Of a stretch of DNA of 64,000 nucleotides, positions 34,042 to 45,616 are shown piece by piece. Position 1 is the first letter of the stretch. Each line of letters starts with the position of its first letter. The stretch comes from Panicum virgatum. Taxonomy: Eukaryota > Streptophyta > Magnoliopsida > Poales > Poaceae. Location of the stretch: the NCBI RefSeq assembly GCF_016808335.1, contig NC_053146.1, positions 43,156,809 through 43,220,808 on the forward strand, written 5' to 3'. The notes below the pieces were generated by a model that saw nothing but the letters and a program-made list of their open reading frames with translations, ran no database searches and had not been told where the DNA came from. Made by a program: the position numbers and the translations under genes.

Positions 34042-34954
34042 ATGTGTAGCGGCCAACTCCGGCGGCCACGGCTCCTCCGCTCCCTCTCCGGAGGCCGCGG
34101 CTCATCCTCTCCCTCTCTAGCGGCCGCGCGGGCCGTCCAGAGGCGCGCTCCGGCGGCCGTGGCGGCCCGCCAGCGGCGAGCTCCAGCAGCGCAGCACCAC
34201 CCTAAATAGTGCTTTAACAGATGTGCAGGCCTCTGTCTGGACAGGCCGCGCAGCCGCTGGAGCTGGAGCAGTAGGAGGCACGGATGGGTGGGCGGGCGGT
34301 GGTGACAGCAAGGGAGCGACGAGCGATGGGGAAGGAGCGGGAGGAGGCACAGGCGGGTGGCCGGGCGGCGGTGACGGCAAGGGAGCGATGAGCAGCGGGG
34401 AAGGAGCAGGAGGAGGCGTGGGCGGGTGGCCGAGCGGCGGTGACAGCAAGGGAGCCGTGCGAGGCTGCTGCGGGCCTGCGGCTGCGCGAGTGGGGATGAG
34501 AGGGTGGTACAGCTGAACGGAGGACCTTTTATACGAAGCGATTGAGTGGTGTTGTTAGGGTTTGAAGATATCGGACAGGTATCCACAGGTATCCCACGAG
34601 GATCCGATTTATTTTTATTATTTGAAAATACCTAAATAGTCTGATACTTATGGGATACGTATCAGGGAGTATCCATGAAGTACGGGTATCCGATACCGGT
34701 ACGTGAGTTTTGCGAAGTATCCGCATATCATAGCAAATCAGTGACCTGATCATATCTGCTGTAGTGTTGAGCCCAAAATAAACAGCGTTTGAACCTCCGC
34801 TAGTATTTTAGACTCTGCATTTCTTGGTGCATATTCATGTAATAAAACTGGGCTTGTTTCAACTATCCCTTTTGCATACAAGTTAACAAGATTATGTAAG
34901 TTTTCTGTTCCGTTCTCTTCACTGCAGATTGAAGCAAAGAGGCGCAAGAGATAA
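30873..34954 (+). CDS. EBS/SHL-like: EBS/SHL-like BAH-PHD chromatin reader, five exons
   Basis: Exons: 30873-30945, 31024-31366, 31498-31566, 32814-32952 and 34928-34954; all introns are GT-AG. The product is 216 aa. After a basic N-terminus ([10 protein letters not shown]), the BAH domain spans about residues 20-137, with aromatic residues Tyr41, Trp62 and Tyr64 spaced as in the methyl-lysine cage of Arabidopsis EBS. The PHD finger (about 140-186) has all eight metal ligands: C141, C143, C156, C159, H164, C167, C183, C186. A basic tail, KRRKR, may serve as a nuclear signal. Family members read H3K27me3 through BAH and H3K4me3 through PHD and repress flowering; this role is transferred by homology. 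Length agrees with grass homologues. No frame damage was seen. Intron 4 (1975 bp) holds a hAT-like element. Confidence 0.93.
33689..34733. mobile_element. hAT-like element inside intron 4 of the BAH-PHD gene
   Basis: 1045 bp flanked by an 8-bp duplication CAAATCAG (33681-33688, 34734-34741). The ends are CTATGTTGCCCGGATACG and, inverted, CTATGATATGCGGATAC. Sub-terminal GGATACGG/CCGATACC motifs repeat at both sides. The GC-rich middle has a (TC)n run at 34006-34038 and a 69-bp minisatellite (about 34243-34449). No transposase domain was seen, so it is non-autonomous. Confidence 0.78.
34243..34449. repeat. 69-bp minisatellite within the intronic hAT-like element
   Basis: Units restart at about 34312, 34381 and 34450 with GGGAGC. 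Each carries GAAGGAGC and GGCGGGTGGCCG, and the first unit is partial. The 69-bp length keeps a Gly-rich open frame, probably without meaning. Confidence 0.75.
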
Positions 34955-35763
34955 ATGCCGTAACAGAAACATCCCTGGTGAGGAAATGCGCTGTTTATGG
35001 CGCCAGCTCTTTGTTGCTGGTGCAGATTTAAGATGTGGAGATGTACAACTGTGAGAGAAGAGCCAGTCATTTGTAGGACAAAATCATGTTTGACTGTTCT
35101 GCTGTGTATCCTGGGGACGTTTCCTGCAGTTTAGAACGTTAGAGTGGTGAGTAGGTTAATTTCCCTGCGGCTGCGCAACGGGTGATCAGCCGCTTGAGGT
35201 GGGGAAAGAAGTTGAGAAATGCTAGAATGCTGCTGACTCTGTCGATGTAACCGTATCAGTGTGTGTTTTAACATATTCCCCTGCTGGAAACGTTCCCTTG
35301 TGTGAATGATGTTGATGATAGCTGACTGTTTCATAATTTAATTAGATGCTGCGAAGAGTTTACAAACCGGTTATCTATGGCTGCTGCTGCTGCTGTATGA
35401 AATTTTATCGAGCTTGATCCTTGAAGTTTCCATGTGTAGAACTGTTTGATGACGAGGAAATTATGCTGGATGTTCTAGAGAGAACTTGGAAGAGCATTCC
35501 AGATCAGCGTTATGTGTCCATGTGCAATCAACTACTTTAGCTTCCAATGCTTCAAGGCTTACAGATTTCCTTTACTGGCTTGTACGTTGCATCAATGTGC
35601 AGTTGTGTCTGTTCTCGCAGTTGACTGACAGATCTTGGATCTTGATTGGAAATGTGATGATGAATCAGGAAGGCATCTTGATGAAGTTGCAGAAACCCTG
35701 TGAGCTTTGACGTTGACCAGTGGTGGAGTGGCACTGTCTGCGACTATGATCCGGTGCCAAGCC
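34955..35763 (+). other. 3' flank of the BAH-PHD gene
   Basis: It probably includes the 3' UTR, perhaps to about 35340 where AT-rich sequence follows (TTTCATAATTTAATT). The poly(A) site cannot be fixed from sequence alone. No other gene was seen. Confidence 0.45.
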
Positions 35764-35779
35764 GGCATGGCACCAAGAC

Positions 35780-35957
35780 TTTTTTTTTTTAATAAAGCAG
35801 GAGCACGGCAAAGCATTTGAGAAGGAAGCAAGCGAGGTTTTACATAGTTGTGATTACATAAAATCTGAGAGGCATAACCCTGCCCAAACAAAGGCTCAAC
35901 AACCAGAAAGCTAAGCCGACATAACATTAGGAACTAAGCAAGCTCAGGGCGGCCACA
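35780..35957 (-). mobile_element. 3' end of a LINE, 178-bp insertion
   Basis: A T run at 35780-35790 (poly(A) on the minus strand, preceded by GCTTTATT) starts the insertion. It is flanked by a 16-bp duplication with one mismatch (35764-35779 GGCATGGCACCAAGAC, 35958-35973 GGCATGGCATCAAGAC). Poly(A) plus a long variable TSD is the mark of target-primed reverse transcription. Confidence 0.75.
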
Positions 35958-36219
35958 GGCATGGCATCAAGACATAGGAATGTGGCAACGCAGCACCGTG
36001 GTGCCTGCCAGCACAAGCAGCAGGCACACACCTGCATGGTGCCGGTATAGGAGTACGTTGGCCAGATCGAGCAAGAATCAACCCACAGGACGGCACCGGA
36101 GGCAGCACATGTCGCACTCGACTGCACCGTAGTTACATCGCCCATGATTCATCGCTAGATCGTGAAGAAACAGCTAGGCTTCTGACTTTAGATGCAAGCG
36201 TCAAAGACTCTAGGAGAGT

Positions 36220-36432
36220 AGAACCTCTTTGGTTGAGTACCACACTTTTTCGAACTCTTTATTTGGCACTTGTGTGACAACTGTTGTTGGTTCCTGCCAC
36301 AGTTTAAGGCGTGACTAACTCATCATGTACCCATTCTTTAGCTAAACATTTACTAAGGTTGCCTCATTGGTCACATCTGGGCAATGTGTTGGCAAAGATG
36401 TGCTGTAAATTGTCTAACTAACCAAACATAGG
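36220..36432. mobile_element. Possible MITE
   Basis: The ends are loosely inverted: ACCTCTTTGGTTGAGTA on the left and TAACTAACCAAACATAGGT on the right, similar to Tourist-like termini. No clear TSD. Confidence 0.3.
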
Positions 36433-36639
36433 TTTTGATGCGGCGGAGAGCGGACCAGCAATTTTAAATCCTTGCACCAAATCAAAAGGTGTTATTGGCT
36501 TACTCCGCCGCTGGCTGGACAAGGTACTGCCGCCTGCATGCTAGATTGAGGCTATTCGAGAACACTGCCAGGCTTCTTTAATTTGTTCAAAAAAAGAAAT
36601 CACGTTGGGCTTCTTTCGGGCATCCATGATACGGCGATC

Positions 36640-36657
36640 CTTTTTACTTCAAAAAAA
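36640..36657 (+). mobile_element. 18-bp retroposition scar
   Basis: CTTTTTACTTC followed by a run of A, flanked by identical 14-bp copies ATGATACGGCGATC (36626-36639, 36658-36671). It fits a LINE insertion truncated to almost nothing. Confidence 0.6.
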
Positions 36658-36671
36658 ATGATACGGCGATC

Positions 36672-37296
36672 AGCGCAGCCCACGGACCATGTTTTGTTGC
36701 TATCATATTTGCACATAATAATAAAAAAATCTTAATATGAACAGATACTACAGCGATAAGAGGTTTGAATAATAATAAAATCTTAAATTTTAATGGATAT
36801 TTTCAGTTACTTTTACCTTAAATTTTTTCTAGCAGTTGATCTACATAAAGTATTTATAAAAATTAATAAAATAAGTATTCGGTCTCACTTTTTGGTATTT
36901 GGTCCCACATTTTGAAAGTACCAGTAATTTATTTTATGTACTTTTAGATACTTTCTACCTTCACCACTGTATGATTTTATTAGACGGACGGTTTCTATTT
37001 TTTTTCAATCATAAAATTTCTCAATAAAATATATGACTGGAGCTAAACTACTTCATTTTAAGAGGACGTACCCCACAAGTGTTACGGACTGGGGGGTGGG
37101 GTGGCGGCGCCACGACTATACGCTCGTGTTATAAATGCTCCGCCTATCCTCCTAAAGATTTTTGGTGGGATGTACAAAGCATTGACATAATAGATAGTTG
37201 ACAGCACAGCCCATGACCATGCATACATGTGGAACCTGCTGCATGTCCTTGCTTACATAGTTGACAGTGCAGCCGTGTCCTTTTCTCTTTCCTGTT
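36672..37296. other. AT-rich DNA, nothing recognised
   Basis: No gene or named repeat. It contains AATAATAATAAAA-type runs and a GGTCTCAC/GGTCCCAC repeat near 36880-36910. Confidence 0.4.
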
Positions 37297-37475
37297 ACTT
37301 TCCTTGCATTTAATAGGCTAGACATTGCCCAAGAATCTAGGGACTTCTCCTCGGTTGAGTTCTGGTCAGGACAAGGACTCAAGCGTAGGGTGTTGGGTTA
37401 CGCAGTGATTGAGCGTGCTAGAAAAAAGCAAACTTCTAGGGTAAAAAACTTGAGAGACGGTGACACCGACACTAA

Positions 37476-38330
37476 CCGTGTGTTTTGGTTGGGGTTGGGG
37501 CGGGTTGGGATGGAGCGAACCCGCTCCCATAGCTGTTTGGATGGAGATGAGGAGGGTTGGGTTGGCTCCAGAGGAGAATATTCCTCTCAGATGCGGGTTC
37601 GACTCCTCCCTCAAAATTTGGCGAACGGAGCCGCTCCAACCAGGTTGGCTCACGTCAACATCTCCCGTCGCCCTCTCCGTCTTCTCCGTCCGTTGTGCTC
37701 GCGACTCCCCTCGCCGCCCCTTGCCAGCCCGCCGCGCCGCCCATCTCCGGCTGCCTGCGCTGCCCCATCTTCTTCTTCCCCGACCACAATGGGCCAGACC
37801 GTGCCGCCCCATCTTCTTCTTCCCCGGCTGCGGCGCTCCCTTCCCCGGCGGCGCGGCACCGGATCTCGCGCATCGCGGTCTGGCGGCCCGGGGCTGGGCG
37901 GCACGTCCGGCAGCGGGGCGCGCTGGGCGGCAGGGCCGCCGGCGGGGCGCGCTGGGCGGCGGGGCTTCTACGCGCGGGGCGGCGGCGGAGCTCGCGGTAC
38001 GAAGGAAGAAGAAGAAAGGGCGAAAATCCAATTTGGTTTCTCTTGTAGGGTTCCTGATGCAAAAGTGCTAGAGAGAAGCTTTTGCGGATCCAGCCTTGAT
38101 TGAATTCTAGTAAGTCCAAGGTTCCCGATGAAAAGTGCAACCCAATCCCTGTAGCAACACTGTTAAATTGCCATCCAACCCATATTCCCAATTTCTTCAA
38201 CCAAATATGAGATGGGTTGACTCTGTCCTCAAAATTAGAGGTGCAACCAAACAATAAGATGGGTTCAACCCAACCCAAAAAACTGGGTTGGATCCAACCC
38301 AACCCACCCGACCCTCAACCAAACACACGG
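37476..38330. mobile_element. PIF/Harbinger-like element in LINE 2
   Basis: 855 bp flanked by TAA (37473-37475, 38331-38333). The ends are CCGTGTGTTTTGGTTG and, inverted, CCGTGTGTTTGGTTGAGGG. Removing it with one TAA restores the conserved GDT-FHLK stretch of the host LINE, which proves the boundaries. The interior is GC-rich with overlapping open frames but no transposase motif. Confidence 0.85.
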
Positions 38331-39066
38331 TAAGTACTTCCACTTGAAAGCAAATGGTCGTCGACGTAGGAATCACATTTTTTGCTTCCAGGATGGCACG
38401 GGCTGGGCAACTTCCCATGAGGACAAATCAAGATTGGAGCAACTCCATTTTGCCAATATGATGGCCACGCCTGGGCCTCGTGACCTGGACTTCGACTGGA
38501 CTGCACTCAACCTCCATACCTTCGACCTGTCCCACCTTGATGCGCCTTTCACAGAAGATGAGGCACTTGCGGCAATCAACCACACGGCTCCGGACAAGGC
38601 GCCGGGCCCTGATGGATTTATGGGAGCCTTCTTTCGTTCCTGTTGGAGTATAATTAAGGGGGACCTCATGGCGTTGTTCCACACGCTTCACAGCCTGCGA
38701 AGCTTAAACTTTGACTTGCTAAATACAGCGAACATAATCCTCCTCCCCAAAAAATTTGGAGCCGAAAAAAATCTCTGACTATAGGCCGACCAGCCTCATT
38801 CATAGCGTCGCGAAGCTTTTCACCAAGATGCTAGCGTTGAGACCGGCCCCAGCAATGAAGGACATCATTTCAAAAATCTAGAGCGCTTTTATGAAAGGGC
38901 GCAGCATCCACGACAACTTTTTGTTTGTCAATAGTATGGCAAGGCGGTTTCATCACAATAGAGTGCCCATGCTCTTGGTAAAGTTGGACATCCAAAAAGC
39001 CTTCGACTCAGTGCGCTGAGACTACCTCCTCTCACTTTTGAGCTGTCTGGGATTCCCAGTAAGATG

Positions 39067-39244
39067 GAGGGACTGGATAGCTGCACTTCTAACGACCTCC
39101 TCTTCTCAGTTGCTTCTCAACAGCATCCCCGGCGAGTCAATCCCGCATGGAAGAGGAGGGACTGGATAGCTGCACTTCTAACGACCTCCTCTTCTCAGTT
39201 GCTTCTCAACAGCATCCCCGGCGAGTCAATCCCGCATGGAAGAG
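39067..39244 (+). repeat. Perfect 89-bp tandem duplication in LINE 2
   Basis: Two copies run head to tail (39067-39155 and 39156-39244), containing CTGGATAGCTGCACTTCTAA and ending with CCCGCATGGAAGAG. I saw no differences. 89 is not a multiple of three, so it shifts the RT frame. Confidence 0.88.
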
Positions 39245-41006
39245 GACTGCATCAGGGTGACCCGCTTTCACCTCCGCTTTTCATCCTTGCGATTGACCCT
39301 CTACAACGTCTTCTACAGCTTGAAATGGAAGCCGGCCTCCTAAGCAGAATATGTCGGAATCCCAGTAGACTGCGCACTTCTTTGTATGCGAATGATGCCG
39401 TCCTTTTTGCCAAGCCAATCAAAGAGGATATTAACACACTAGATAGGCGACTTGAGTTTTTTGGCGAAGTCATCGGCTTGCAATGCAACCTCCAGAAGTC
39501 CAAAGTGGTACCGATAAGATGTACAGACCTTGACCTCGATGACAATCTCCAGGAGTTCCACGCTCAATGTGGGAATTTCCTCGATCAAGTACCTTGGGCT
39601 TCCGCTCACGGTACAACGCCTGAAAAGAGTGGACCTACAACCTTTGGTGCATAAGGCGCCCGGGAAACTAAGGGCTTGGTTGGGTCGCAACCTGACGCAA
39701 GCGGGGCGACTTGCTTTAACCAAATCAGTGCTCTCATCGCAACTTGTGTACCTTCTCACAGTCATCAACACTTATGCTGAGTTTCTTGAAAATCTAGACA
39801 AATTGAGGAAGCGCTTCCTGTGGGTGGGAGATCAGGCGTTGTCCGGCGGTAAGTGCAAAGTGAATTGGCCAACGGTCGGGCGTCCGCTACAGCTAGGAGG
39901 CCTTGGCGTGCTTGACCTCAAATCTTTTGCAAGAGCGCTCCGGGTGCGTTGGCTCTGGCAAAAACAGAGCCAACCAGACAAGCATTGGGTGGGAATCGGC
40001 ACACCGTGCACTAAGGCTGATAAATTGCTCTTCGCGGCTTGCACAACCACTCATATTGGTGACGGTCGAGCATCTCTTTCTGGCACTCAACCTGGGCGAG
40101 GGGAAGGCGACCCAAGGACATAGCGCCCAGCATTTATAACGCATCTCGGAAAAAGAACCGATCTCTAAGTGAAGCCATACTTGACCATGCGTGGGTCAAG
40201 GACCTGAATGTATTGGCTTGCCTCACCGTGGGGCACCTGCAGCAGTTCATTGTGCTTTGGTTTGTTGTCCAAGAGGTGTGCCTCCAACGGGACGCACAAG
40301 ATCGAGTGACGTGGAAGCTGACGGCTTCCGGAGAGTATGAATCCGCCTCGGCTTACCGTGCTCAATTCTTCGGCTTGGTAAACTTTGACCTCCGCTGGCT
40401 TATTTAGAAGCCTTGGGCTCCAACAAAATGCAAGTTCTTCGCTTGGCTGATTATCAGAAATAGAGTGTGGATTGCGGACTAGCTTGCTGCGTGAAATCTG
40501 CCGCGAAATGAGGAGTGCCATCTGTGTAGAAGCCGACCGGAATCAATGCATCATATCCTTGTTGCTTGTCGCTACTCCAAGCGTCTTTGGGGCCTAGTTG
40601 CTGGTTGGGCCTCCATCCCCCAAGCCGACCCCTCAAGGTGGCTGGTTATAGGCATTGTGAGAGACTGGTGGCTTAGCATGGGAACCTTGGAGGGAGTTTC
40701 CGGGCGTGGATTTTGCTCGCTCCTTCTTCTTGTGAATTGGGAGTTATGGCTTGAGCGCAATGCGAGAACCTTCAAGCGAGAGGAGCGGCTTGTACATATT
40801 CTGCTGCTCAAGATCAAGGAAGAGACCAGAACTTGGGGTGTTGCCGGAGCTAAGCACCTCTCTGCGCTGCTGGAGGGTGCTTAGGTTCTCGTTCGATTTT
40901 GCGTACTTATTGCTATCTTGTTTTCTTGTACATGCTTTTCTTTTTATTCTCCTATAAATGATCTGCCAGGATCTTTTACTTGTAACCTTCTTCTATATTA
41001 ATAGAA

Positions 41007-41336
41007 GGAATAAGTCCAATTCACCCCCCTAAACTTGTCAAGGAGTTCGGAATACCCCCCCCCCCGGAACTACAATACCAGGAATGGAACCCCCCTCAAC
41101 TCTCAAAACCAGACAAATCACCCCCTTGGCTGGTTTTCACGGCGGTTTTCGCTGATGTGGCAGTGGGCCCCACATGTCAGTCTGCGGGCCCCAGATGTCA
41201 GCCGCCTACTTTCTCCTTCCTCTATGTCCGCCGCCTCCCTCTGCACTGGCTCCGCCGGTGCCGCCCGGCCGCCCCAGCCATCCTCCGCCTCTGCCCACCG
41301 CCGCCGCGTGCCTACCCTCCGCCCACAGTGCGCCAG
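41007..41336 (+). repeat. Mutator-like left TIR
   Basis: About 330 bp, inverted match to 51473-51800, including CACATGTCAG and the GCC-rich inner part. The gypsy element inserted at its inner edge. Confidence 0.85.
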
Positions 41337-42504
41337 TGTTATTGCCATAAATTAAAAGGTTAATTAATGGGCCGCGAGTGAGTTGGGCTTAATGAAGAAA
41401 TTAAAAGAGGCTTACGAATTGGCTCCTGCGTGAGTGTTTGGGCCATGTGGGCCATATATCTTTAGATTTAGTGCAGTTTGAGCTAGAGATAGAATCTGAT
41501 ATGGACACATTAGTTTAGATTGTTGTCCAAGTCTCCGGACTATAAATATGTACTCTATGACATTTGTTAAAAAAAAGAACGTCATCACGTTTTGCAAACA
41601 ACAACTCTCGGCGCACCGCCACCCCTAATTCTAGGGTTTCGTCCAAGTAAGCGTCATGCTGCCCTGATCGTACTGAAGCATTTTTTATGACGAGTAGTGC
41701 TAGTTATCCTGATTTTCGTAGCATGATTTTTAGTAGATTCATCATGCTTTTGTTGCTTATCATCTACGAACATCATGTCATCTCTGCGCGATCATGTTTT
41801 AATCTTATACTAATTCTCGTTGCATGGAATTAGTCACGTAGAGGTGACACTCTGCTCCTTTTTTATCTAATAGATCTAATCAGTTATGGTTAGTTCTTAT
41901 ACTTAAGAATTGGCGTAATATCTGCTAGTTTAGGCCTTGCAAACGGGTTGGACGATCCGGCGACGTATTAGATGCTTTGCCTCGATCTTAATAGGGATTG
42001 ATCCGGGAATCGGCTTTCGCTTGTTCTTAGGCCTCTTTTCTGGTCAAGGTTTGGTTATCTTTTACGCTCGTTAGGCCTAACTACGTGTAGGATGTTCCCA
42101 TCTAGCAGTGAAGCTTTTACCGTCGTGGATTAGATTAGCTAGATTTAATTGAAGCAGTTTTTGCAGTTATTTGCTTTATCCATTACCATCTGGATATGCA
42201 GATCCAATCTGACACCGGGATTCAATCGGCTCTTTAAAGCCGATGCAAGAGTCGTCCCGGGGAGCCGACCACGGCTCGGACTAATGTTTACACGTGTCTG
42301 TGTTTGTAGGCAAATCATCAAAGGCACGTTCGCACCCTCCTGATCGGGTATAGATCAGGTGGCACGCCCTGCATCTCTGGAAGCGACGGCGTGTGCCTGG
42401 ATCTGGGCCGTTGACCGAGGGACCGGTGCTAGCCAGCGCCCCAGCAGCCTCCCGGCTCCTCGTGTTGCCTGTCACTACTCGCCGGTGGGTTTTGACCGAC
42501 AACA
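41337..42504 (+). repeat. Element C 5' LTR
   Basis: 1168 bp, TG...CA. TATA (GGACTATAAATATG) is at 41541-41548. Bases 41668-42504 match the 3' LTR remnant without any length change. Confidence 0.9.
41541..41548 (+). promoter_or_regulatory. TATA box of element C 5' LTR
   Basis: TATAAATA follows CCGGAC, about 200 bp into the LTR. The 3' LTR has no equivalent because that part is missing. Confidence 0.7.
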
Positions 42505-42505
42505 C

Positions 42506-45500
42506 ATTCTGGCACACCCGGTGGGACACTCATCAGCAACAACGTCCACCGCCGGATTGACTGGACCTCAGAGCCAAGCGCCGATCACCAGCCCTATCAC
42601 GTATGAAGAGCTGACCCCCCAGCACAAGCAGAAATACGATGAGGTCCAAGCTCAGTTCGAAGCCGATCTCATCGGCTCTTTCGAGAGGACCCGCAACCAC
42701 GGCATCAGGTGGAAGGGGTTCTCACCCGAAGGTGCTCTCGACAACATTGACTTGTCCGTACCATCAGAGGAGCACACCAGAGCCCTGTGCCAGGAGATGA
42801 ACTACATGGTGGCTCACACGCTTCATCGGCACTCAGAAAGCCTAGTGAATGAGCTCGAGCGTGTGGCACATCGTGTCTTCCAGGAGGTGATCAAGAACCA
42901 GTACTCCCCATCAGGACCAATCCTGGGGAGTCACAGGGGAGAGGACTCACTTCAGTCTAGGCCGCCAATATCGTATTCGCTCACAAATCCAGGTCCGCAG
43001 GCTTCGCCGATCTACGTCGCCTACAAGATCGGCGGTGATCCCGGGGAGGGTTAGTTCCTGAACGAGCCGCCTAATGAGATCCCGCACGGCTACACGTGCG
43101 TGTACATACCTGACAGCATCAGTCCAACGCGCGCGGGACATCTGGTGGGTACAAGAGCTTCAGGGGCAGATGCGGAGAAACAGGCATGGCTAGCGAAGTA
43201 CGCTACCGGGCCGAGTGCTGAGCCCTCGGCCGCAGGAGTTCTTAGTGTGGATTAGATCAGCGCAATACTAAGGGATCAGTTCGGCATTCTGCCCAAGAGA
43301 AAGGCGATCGGCTATTCCAAGCCGTACCCAAGCGAATACGACTTGATCCCGTTACCACCCAAGTATCGGCTCCCGGAGTTCACCAAGTTCAGCGGGTCAG
43401 AAGGGGCCAGCTCCATCGAGCATGTGAGCCGATACCTAACTCAGCTCGGGATGATTTCGGTATCGGATCCTCTGAGGGTCCGGTTCTTCTGTCAGTCTCT
43501 CACGGGCTCAGCCTTTGGATGGTACACATCATTGGCCCCAGATTCGATCCGCACTTGGAGGCAGCTGGAAGATCAGTTCCACACCCAGTATCACTCAGAG
43601 GCTGCTGAAGCCGGGATTGCCGACCTCGCCCAAGTCAAGCAGAAGCGAGGGGAAAGTGTGTCGGAGTACATGCAGCGCTTCAGAGAGGTTAAGAATCGAT
43701 GCTACTCATCGCGCATCACAGAAAAGGAGGCAGTCGATTTGGCAATTCTGGGGCTCGCTAAGCCGATCAAGGATCTGGCTTTTCAGTTGGAATTCACCTC
43801 TCTGGCGCACATGGTACAGAAGCTCACGACGTATGAACACTATCACCCTGAGCTGTACCAGGAAAAATTCAAGCGCCATGTGAATATGGCCCAAGCAGAT
43901 GATTCTGATGATTCTAGCAGGGAACAAGAAGTGGCTGTGGCAGAGTGGACCCGGGGGGCAAACCCCGTCCCGTGCAAGTGGGTCAAACAGAAGGGGCTTG
44001 TGAAGGGCTTTGATTTTGACGTGGCCAAGGCAGAGCAGATATTCGACTTACTGCTCAAGGAAAAACAGTGGAAGCTCCCAGAGAATCACAAGCTGCTAAT
44101 GACGCAAGAGCTGCAGGGGAGGTTGTACTGCAAGTGGCACCACTCGTTCACCCATGCCACGAATGACTGCAAGGAGCTGCGTCGGCAAATCCAATCATCT
44201 ATCGAGCAAGGCCGATTAATTCTGGCCCAACACATGATGAAGGTGGACAGTCAACCATTCCCACAAGCTAACGTGGTGGAGCTGTCGGATTCTAGACCTG
44301 AGGGCCAGAACTTGGCGTTCCAGATTAACATGGCGGGACCCATGCGCCACCGTGACGAGCAGAGGAAGGAGGCCGCTTCTGGCAAACGGCCCCAGGATGA
44401 AGACAAGCCGGAGCAGCAACATGTTACTGAAGAACAAGTGCGTCACATCCGCAATCAACTCCCAGCTTCTAATCGGCTTCTGAAAAAATACCAGTATCAG
44501 TACAAGTTGCGCCGCCAATATGAATCGGAAGAGGAGGAGTATGAGCACCACACAGGGAGGACGCTGGGGAGGCGCCAGGCTATACGCGACCACTGGCATT
44601 GCCCGTTCTTCAGGTACTGCTGGAATTCCGGCATGAGCCGATTGCCTACTATCGATGATTGCTTGGAGTGCAGGCCTCGGGGACGCCAGCCAGGCAAGAC
44701 GTCGGTGTTCCAGCGCTTGGGGCCCAAAGCACGTCACGACGGCCATATTGAGCGGCCATCCAGGGATGATCTTGAGCTAGAAGGGGAAGATAAGTATCAT
44801 CATCCACGATGGTGTCCTGACGGGCTCAGCCGCTCACAAAAGCGCAGAGTGCAGCGCTTACGCAATCTCGAGGAGGCAGAAGCAAGGTACCTCGACGTGC
44901 TGAGGAAAGCGCATCCGGATCTCGCGGAGCAAGTCAGGCACCCGCGAAGGGTGGAAAGGCGCCCTCCAAGGAGGGAGTGGCGCCCCAAGCAGCCAAGAGC
45001 TGATGAAAAGCCATCGGCTGATGTGAATATGTTGTTCGTGCTCCCGTCGGAGTTTCGGGCGCCCCAACCAGAGGAATTGGCCGTCGCGCGGCTGGATCTT
45101 GGCCCACAGCCGATCATCTTCGAGAAGCCCAAGGAGAAAAGCTACAAGCACCTGAAGGGATTATATCTCAAGGGCCTCATCGACGGCAAGCCTGTGAACA
45201 AGATGTTGGTCGACACTGGCGCCGCGGTCAATCTAATGTCGTACTCAGTACTGCGCCGATTGGGTCGTTCTGCTGGTGATCTTATCAAGACCAATGTGAT
45301 GCTCAATGATTTCAACGGCCAGCCGTCGGTGGCACAGGGCGTCCTCAATGTGGAGTTGACAGTTGGCCGCAAGACCGTCCCAACCTCGTTCTTCATCGTC
45401 AACAGTACGAGTACGTACACAGTGCTGCTTGGGAGGGATTGGATTCACGCCAATTATTGTGTTCCTTCTACGATGCACCAGTGTTTGGTCCAATGGGATG

Positions 45501-45616
45501 GCAATGAAGTGGAGGTGGTCCGTGCAGATGACTCCAGTGAGGTTTCGCTCGCAGACATGAACGCCTGGGACGCGGAAAGGCAAGAGCCGATCTCAGGGAT
45601 CGCGCTGGAAGACTGA
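42506..45616 (+). pseudogene. Element C gag and protease
   Basis: One frame runs from near the 5' LTR to 45616, with TAG at 43052-43054 and 43253-43255. No ATG stands at the expected start. The N-terminal part has ITYEELTPQHKQKYDEVQ. The retrotransposon gag domain spans about 43370-43880 (PEFTKFSGSEGASSIEHV ... EYMQRFREVKNRC). A charged linker with CKWHHSFTHATNDC (about 44130) is a zinc-knuckle-like remnant. The protease around 45205 keeps LVDTGAAVNLMS with its catalytic DTG, followed by LLGRDWI. Confidence 0.9.

Larger units (their letters stand above)
37312..40884 (+). pseudogene. LINE 2 ORF2 remnant: RT and zf-RVT
   Basis: Motifs in order: KRRVLGYAVIERARKKQTSR (about 37382), LRDGDT, then (after the PIF-like guest) FHLKANGRRRRNHI, PDKAPGPDGF (about 38595), LLPKK, LHQGDPLSPPLFILAID (about 39247), the catalytic box YAND (about 39385) instead of YADD, a post-RT domain, and a zf-RVT region with HILVACRYSKRLW (about 40551) and LVNWELWLERNARTFK. 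It has stops and frame changes throughout, one caused by an 89-bp tandem duplication. Confidence 0.9.

Noticed and set aside
37557..38103. Open frames in the PIF-like element as a host gene or transposase
   Set aside because: They overlap in several frames, are Pro/Arg-rich and carry no DDE transposase or Myb-like motif.
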